Assembly (NCBI RefSeq): GCF_039528175.1
Contig: NZ_BAAALH010000002.1
Span: 124,001 to 188,000, forward strand
Direction: 5' to 3'
From: Citricoccus alkalitolerans
GTDB taxonomy: Bacteria > Actinomycetota > Actinomycetes > Actinomycetales > Micrococcaceae
Length of the DNA stretch: 64,000 nt
Part shown: one piece after another, positions 60,042 to 64,000 of the stretch
How positions within the stretch are numbered: position 1 is the stretch's first letter
How the letters are laid out: each line of letters begins with the position of its first letter
Made by a program: the position numbers and the translations under genes
Notes under the pieces: generated by a model
Told to the model about the DNA's origin: nothing
Seen by the model: the letters and a program-made list of their open reading frames with translations, nothing else
Database searches by the model: none

Positions 60042-60670
60042 AGCACTTCCTCCTGCCTGAACTCCACCATGGAATCCACCAACCAGCGTACGAGGAAGTC
60101 GGCGAAGGATGCACGGGGATATAGCCGGAATTCGGTCTCGGCGGAACGGTGCAGGATGACCGGGACGGGACCGAGCTGCGTGACGATCGCGGTCCCGACG
60201 GCGAAGGCCCGGGGATGCAGGTCCGCCGGGCACCCCTTCTCCAGCACCCAGCGGGCCGAGGGGCCGGACAGTTCGAGGAGGGCGCGGTTCGCGGAGAGGT
60301 CCACCGCCTGGCCGGGCAGTCCGTCCAGGGCCTGGGCGAGAGCGTCTGCATCCCCGGGCACCTGTTGGCGGGAGACGTCCACGGCCAGGAACTCGTCCGG
60401 TGCCAGCCACAGCACGTGCTGTCCCTGCGCATCCCCGGTGCTCTGTCCGTGCCCGGTGGGCAGGGGCACTCCCATGATGGCCTCGAGTGCCGCGGCCGAG
60501 GCGGTGCCGGGCTCGGCCCGGAGACCGATCTGGACGGCGAAGGCGATCTCGCGCAGTGACACCCCGCGCTCGCCGTCCACGGTGACAGAAACGGTGGCGG
60601 CCTCCATGAGGTCGGTCAGGTGGGCAGCCGGCGTGGTTCTCAGTGTGCGGATCATCAGGTTCTCAGCCAT
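60038..60670 (-). CDS. soxG: Sarcosine oxidase gamma subunit
   Basis: A 210-residue subunit of heterotetrameric sarcosine oxidase. It has the SoxG pattern: LWLAPDEFLAV mid-protein, VDLSANRALLELSGPSARWVL and LYPRASFADFLVRWL near the end. The ATG at MAENLM overlaps the soxA stop by 8 nt; the frame eight codons upstream is inside soxA. The subunit lies at the folate/FMN region of the complex and is needed for assembly. Confidence 0.9.
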   Translation of the reverse strand: MAENLMIRTLRTTPAAHLTDLMEAATVSVTVDGERGVSLREIAFAVQIGLRAEPGTASAAALEAIMGVPLPTGHGQSTGDAQGQHVLWLAPDEFLAVDVSRQQVPGDADALAQALDGLPGQAVDLSANRALLELSGPSARWVLEKGCPADLHPRAFAVGTAIVTQLGPVPVILHRSAETEFRLYPRASFADFLVRWLVDSMVEFRQEEVL

Positions 60671-63600
60671 CTCGGCGGTTCCCTTCGGGGTCATAGAGGA
60701 CGGGGGAGGCGATCTCGACGTCGACGAACTGGCCGGCCGTGGCAGCCGAACCGATCAGCGGGGAGCGGACGATCTCACCGATCCGGTTGCGGCCGTTCTC
60801 CACGAGGGCGAGGCCGAAGGTTCGGCCGAGTGCGGCCGAACGGTAGGAGGAGGTGACGTGGCCGATCATGGGGACCGGGCCGGCGTCGGGCGTCAGCGGG
60901 GTGTCAGCCGTGATCAGCTGGGCGCCCTCGGCGAGCCGGGTGGTGCGGTCCACGGGCAGGACACCCACCAGGTGCTTGCGGTCCGGCCGAGAGGTGTCCG
61001 GGCGGGAGAAGGACCGGTTGCCCACGAAGTCCTTGTGCTTCGAGACGGCCCAGTCCATGCCGGCGTCCTGCGGGGTGACCGTCCCGTCCGTGTCCTGGCC
61101 GATGATGATGAAGCCCTTCTCGGCGCGGAGCACGTGCATGGTCTCGGTGCCGTAGGGGGTGATGCCGAACTCGGCACCTGCCTCCGCCACGGCCTCCCAC
61201 GTGGAGAGCCCGAAGAAGGCCTCCACGTTGATCTCGAAGGCCAGTTCACCCGAGAAGGAGATCCGGCAGATCCGCGCCGGCGTCCCATTGGCCAGCGTGG
61301 TCTCACGGAAGGCCATGAAGGGGAATGCTTCCTGGGAGACATCCAGGTCCGGAGCCACCGCGGCGATGACCTCCCGGGACTTCGGCCCCACGACGGCGAT
61401 CGTGTTCCACTGTTCGGTCACCGAGGTGCACACCACGTCCAGCTCCGGCCATTCGGTCTGATGCCACTCCTCCAGCCAGTCCAGGACCTTGGCGGCCCCG
61501 CCCGTGGTGGTGGTCATGAAGAACCGGTCCTCGGCCAGGCGCAGGGTCACGCCGTCGTCGAAGAGCATCCCGTCCGCCGAGCACATCAGCCCGTAGCGGC
61601 CCATCCCGACCTTCAACTTGAGGAAGCCGTTGGTGTAGACGCGGTTGAGGAACTCGGCGGCGTCAGTGCCGCGGATCTCAATCTTGCCGAGGGTGGAGCC
61701 GTCCATGAAGGCCACGGATTCCCGGGCCGCGGCGCATTCGCGCAGCACTGCGGCGTCCATGTCCTCCCCGGCCTGCGGGTAGTACCAGGGCCGCTTCCAC
61801 TGGCCGACGTCCTCGAACAGTGCGCCGTGGGCCTCGTGCCAGGGGTGGATGGAGGTGACGCGGGCGGGGTCGAAGAGGTCCCCGCGCCGGCGACCGGCGA
61901 CGGCGGCGAAGGCCACCGGGGCGAACGGTGCCCGGAAAGTGGTGGTCCCCACCTGTCCCAGGTCAGTTTCGTTCAGAGCCGCCGCGATCACGCCGATCGC
62001 ATTGACCCCGCTGGTCTTGCCCTGGTCGTTGGCCGTGGAGATGGAGGTGTACCGCTTGATGTGCTCCACGGAGCGCATTCCCGCGCCGGTCGCCCGAATC
62101 ACGTCCGCCACGGTCTGGTCCCGCTGCAGGTCCACGAAGTGGGTCCGCCAGTCCGCGGGCTCCCCCTCGAGGGCCGGCACCAGCCAGAGCGGGCGAATAG
62201 CGCCGGGAGCCCCGTTCGGAACAGGGGCGGAGGGGATGATCAGCGGCGCCGAGTAGCCGGCGGACCGAGCGGCACTGTGCCCGGCCCGGGCCCCCTGTTC
62301 CAGGACCTCGTGCAGGGTCTCCGTACCGGTGATGGATCCGGCGGTCTGCTGGTTCTTGACCGCGGCCGCTGGCACGAACGCGGCGATTCGCTCATTCCAG
62401 CGCAGACGGCCCTGCCGCTGGCTGTGCAGGTGGACCACCGGGGAGAATCCCCCGGAGACAGCGAGCAGGTCCGCGGCGATGACCTCCGGCGCGCCGGCGA
62501 TCGCACCGGATTCATCCAGGGCTGCCACGGTGATGCCGCTGAGGCGGCCGCCAGGGCCGTCGCCGGCCGTGTCCACCACGGCGGCACCGAAGATTCCGCG
62601 CACTCCCGTGGCCTCGAGGACCTCCAGCGCAGTGGCCGAGGCCTCCGGCCGGGAGTCGACGACGGCGGCCACGGACACCCCGACTGCGTGCAGGTCCGCG
62701 ACGAGCCGGTAGGAGGAGTCGTTGGTGGTCGCCACCGCGATCTGCTCCCCCGCGAGCGCGGCGTACCGGTTCAGGTAGGTGCGGACGGCTCCGGCGAGCA
62801 TGATGCCGGGACGGTCGTTGTTGGCGAAGACGATCGGCCGCTCGTGCGCGCCGGTGGCCAGCACCACCTGGCCGGCGCGCACGTGCCAGATCCGCTGCCG
62901 CGAGACCCCGGGCCGCTCGCGGGCGGGCAGGTGGTCCGTGCGGTGCTCGACGGCGACCACGAAGTTCTCGTCATAGCTGCCGAAGGCCGTGGTGCGCGGC
63001 AGGTAGGTGAAGTCCTCGGCAGCGTGCAGCCGCTGCACGGTGGCCCGCGCCCAGTCGCGCGCGTCCATCTCATCGATCACTTCGTCTGTGCCGGCAGTAC
63101 CGACAGAAGAATCACCGGCAGTGCTGCCGCGCCCGGAGAGTAGGGAACCGCCTGGCAGCGGCTGGTCGTCCATCAGGATGGTCCGGGCACCGGTCTTGGC
63201 GGCCTCTCGGGCGGCGGACAGTCCCGCCGGCCCCGCGCCGACGACGAGCACGTCCGCGTGAACGTACTTGTGGTCATAGACAGCCTCATCCTTGACCGGG
63301 TCCAGGACGCCGAGGCCGGAGAGGTAGGTGGCCTCGAGCTCCTCGGTCAGGCCGACGGTGGTGGCCGGCAGCATGGACTCGTCCGCGTGCCCGGGGAACC
63401 GTGCGGAGACGGTGACCAGGGCATTGGACTCCTCCACGCCCGCCGAGAGGATGCCGCGCGGCCGGCCCAGGTACAGGGACGGCCCGCAGACCACGCGGCC
63501 GGCGGCTACCAGAGCGCTGGCCAGGGTGTCCCCGGGGTGGCCCGTGTAGGCGGTGCCGTCCACGGTGAACGGGATCTCCCGGCCGCGGTCGATTCCGTGG

Positions 63601-63683
63601 CCGGGGGCTCGGCCGGCGTCGAGGCGAGCGGTGTTCCCGCGCCGTCCGGTGTTCCCGCGCTGTTCAGTGTTCTCGGTGCTCAC
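60663..63683 (-). CDS. soxA: Sarcosine oxidase alpha subunit
   Basis: A 1006-residue subunit. An N-terminal 2Fe-2S-like Fer2_4 region (FTVDGTAYTGHPGDTLASAL) is followed by an NAD-binding oxidoreductase domain (VLVVGAGPAGLSAAREA near residue 147) and a C-terminal aminomethyltransferase domain (from about residue 600; WNTIAVVGPKSREV, GTETMHVLRAEKGFIIIGQDTDG) that binds tetrahydrofolate. With SoxB, D and G it oxidises sarcosine to glycine, H2O2 and methylene-THF. The GTG start overlaps the soxD stop by 4 nt. Confidence 0.94.
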   Translation of the reverse strand: MSTENTEQRGNTGRRGNTARLDAGRAPGHGIDRGREIPFTVDGTAYTGHPGDTLASALVAAGRVVCGPSLYLGRPRGILSAGVEESNALVTVSARFPGHADESMLPATTVGLTEELEATYLSGLGVLDPVKDEAVYDHKYVHADVLVVGAGPAGLSAAREAAKTGARTILMDDQPLPGGSLLSGRGSTAGDSSVGTAGTDEVIDEMDARDWARATVQRLHAAEDFTYLPRTTAFGSYDENFVVAVEHRTDHLPARERPGVSRQRIWHVRAGQVVLATGAHERPIVFANNDRPGIMLAGAVRTYLNRYAALAGEQIAVATTNDSSYRLVADLHAVGVSVAAVVDSRPEASATALEVLEATGVRGIFGAAVVDTAGDGPGGRLSGITVAALDESGAIAGAPEVIAADLLAVSGGFSPVVHLHSQRQGRLRWNERIAAFVPAAAVKNQQTAGSITGTETLHEVLEQGARAGHSAARSAGYSAPLIIPSAPVPNGAPGAIRPLWLVPALEGEPADWRTHFVDLQRDQTVADVIRATGAGMRSVEHIKRYTSISTANDQGKTSGVNAIGVIAAALNETDLGQVGTTTFRAPFAPVAFAAVAGRRRGDLFDPARVTSIHPWHEAHGALFEDVGQWKRPWYYPQAGEDMDAAVLRECAAARESVAFMDGSTLGKIEIRGTDAAEFLNRVYTNGFLKLKVGMGRYGLMCSADGMLFDDGVTLRLAEDRFFMTTTTGGAAKVLDWLEEWHQTEWPELDVVCTSVTEQWNTIAVVGPKSREVIAAVAPDLDVSQEAFPFMAFRETTLANGTPARICRISFSGELAFEINVEAFFGLSTWEAVAEAGAEFGITPYGTETMHVLRAEKGFIIIGQDTDGTVTPQDAGMDWAVSKHKDFVGNRSFSRPDTSRPDRKHLVGVLPVDRTTRLAEGAQLITADTPLTPDAGPVPMIGHVTSSYRSAALGRTFGLALVENGRNRIGEIVRSPLIGSAATAGQFVDVEIASPVLYDPEGNRRDG

Positions 63684-64000
63684 GGGGTTCCTCCGTCAGT
63701 GCGTTCAGGGGTGGTGTCGGAGCCGGAGGCGCCGGAGTTCCCAGCGGCGCTGGAAGCCGCGCTGCGAGCGCCCGGCATGGGGCCGGCGTCGGGACGGGGC
63801 TGGCCGGCCGGATAGGTGGCGGCAAACTCGTAGGTGGCGGTGTCCCGCAGAGCGTTGAACCACTTGCGGCAGCCACCGCCGTGCTGCCAGCGCTCGGCGA
63901 ACAGTCCCTTCGTGTTCTCCCGGTAGAAGAGGTACTCGGCCCAGGCCCGGTCGTCCAGGGCGTGGGGGTCGGCGGGATAGGCCACGTGGGCCTGGCCGCC
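63680..64000 (-). CDS. soxD: Sarcosine oxidase delta subunit, N-terminus beyond the window
   Basis: The frame is open to the right edge; the reading begins GGQAHVAYPADPHALDDRAW, which is the mid-N-terminal part of SoxD, so the start (and the first zinc cysteines) lie outside. The second half of the zinc site, His and Cys in QHGGGCRKWF, is present. After the normal end (ATYPAGQ) there is an unusual tail of about 40 residues rich in Ser, Ala, Gly and Thr. soxB is expected just beyond the edge. Confidence 0.9.
   Translation of the reverse strand, partial: GGQAHVAYPADPHALDDRAWAEYLFYRENTKGLFAERWQHGGGCRKWFNALRDTATYEFAATYPAGQPRPDAGPMPGARSAASSAAGNSGASGSDTTPERTDGGTP

Noticed and set aside
58767..63143. 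A 1458-codon open frame on the + strand opposite soxA and sdaA
   Set aside because: Composition is that of an antisense shadow of high-GC coding sequence (His/Gly/Arg/Asp/Val-rich); the opposite strand encodes well-recognised SoxA, SoxG and SdaA.
1..64000. CRISPR arrays, tRNA or rRNA genes, insertion sequences, integrases, attachment sites
   Set aside because: No regularly spaced repeats, cloverleaf genes, transposase or integrase frames were seen on either strand.

Overview
The window is high-GC DNA with dense, overlapping operons, lipoproteins with short actinobacterial leaders, many IclR regulators, and a soxD-soxA-soxG-sdaA order. These point to a high-GC Gram-positive actinobacterium, probably of the Micrococcaceae (Arthrobacter, Citricoccus or Micrococcus relatives). 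The genus is an inference. Two assembly gaps (runs of N) lie at 29989-30025 and 53487-53533. Almost everything is accessory catabolism: uptake and breakdown of aromatic (probably lignin-derived) compounds, plus sarcosine and serine use at the right edge.

Layout. 1-2786: a truncated unknown gene, a formate/nitrite-type channel with cyanase, a decayed YjbR/MmcQ fragment and a queuosine-precursor transporter. 2979-8260: a gallate/protocatechuate meta-cleavage module (extradiol dioxygenase, GalB-like hydratase, GalC-like aldolase, MFS permease, binding lipoprotein), with a TTGTTGACAAT motif in both of its divergent promoters. 8265-19233: an IlvD-type dehydratase, a nitrate/taurine-type ABC importer (binding protein, two permeases, ATPase), IclR regulator, aldehyde dehydrogenase, alcohol dehydrogenase and FAD oxidoreductase, linked by a shared 15-bp operator. 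19288-23520: MaoC / SDR / acyl-CoA ligase / acyl-CoA dehydrogenase, four genes joined by 4-nt overlaps. 23672-27385: ATPase / permease / IclR / Tat lipoprotein ABC operon. 27477-29923: a CGSC-motif (UGSC-family) protein with an unknown partner and two small CxxC proteins. 30088-38093: a dipeptide-type ABC importer with two paralogous binding proteins. 38243-46932: an ADH/ALDH operon carrying a second UGSC-family/partner pair. 47287-50609: CoA-transferase, amidohydrolase and SDR. 50614-53458: an SDR and two IclR regulators. 53621-55033: a LigM-type tetrahydrofolate-dependent aryl O-demethylase. 55150-58634: a second ligase/dehydrogenase pair and its MarR regulator. 58641-64000: sdaA, soxG, soxA and a partial soxD.

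How the parts fit. LigM-type demethylation and sarcosine oxidation both load one-carbon units onto tetrahydrofolate. GalB/GalC-type steps would take a ring-cleavage product to pyruvate plus oxaloacetate. The CoA-ligase/dehydrogenase/MaoC/SDR sets would shorten acyl side chains. Several repeated intergenic motifs tie the operons together: a TTCCG-N5-CGGAA operator, often with a CRP/GlxR-like TGTGA-N6-TCACA site just upstream of the start codon; a MarR palindrome shared by two acyl-CoA clusters; and an IclR-type operator shared by the 11-16 kb transport and oxidation genes. The least explained element is the duplicated UGSC-family/partner gene pair, for which I know no established function.
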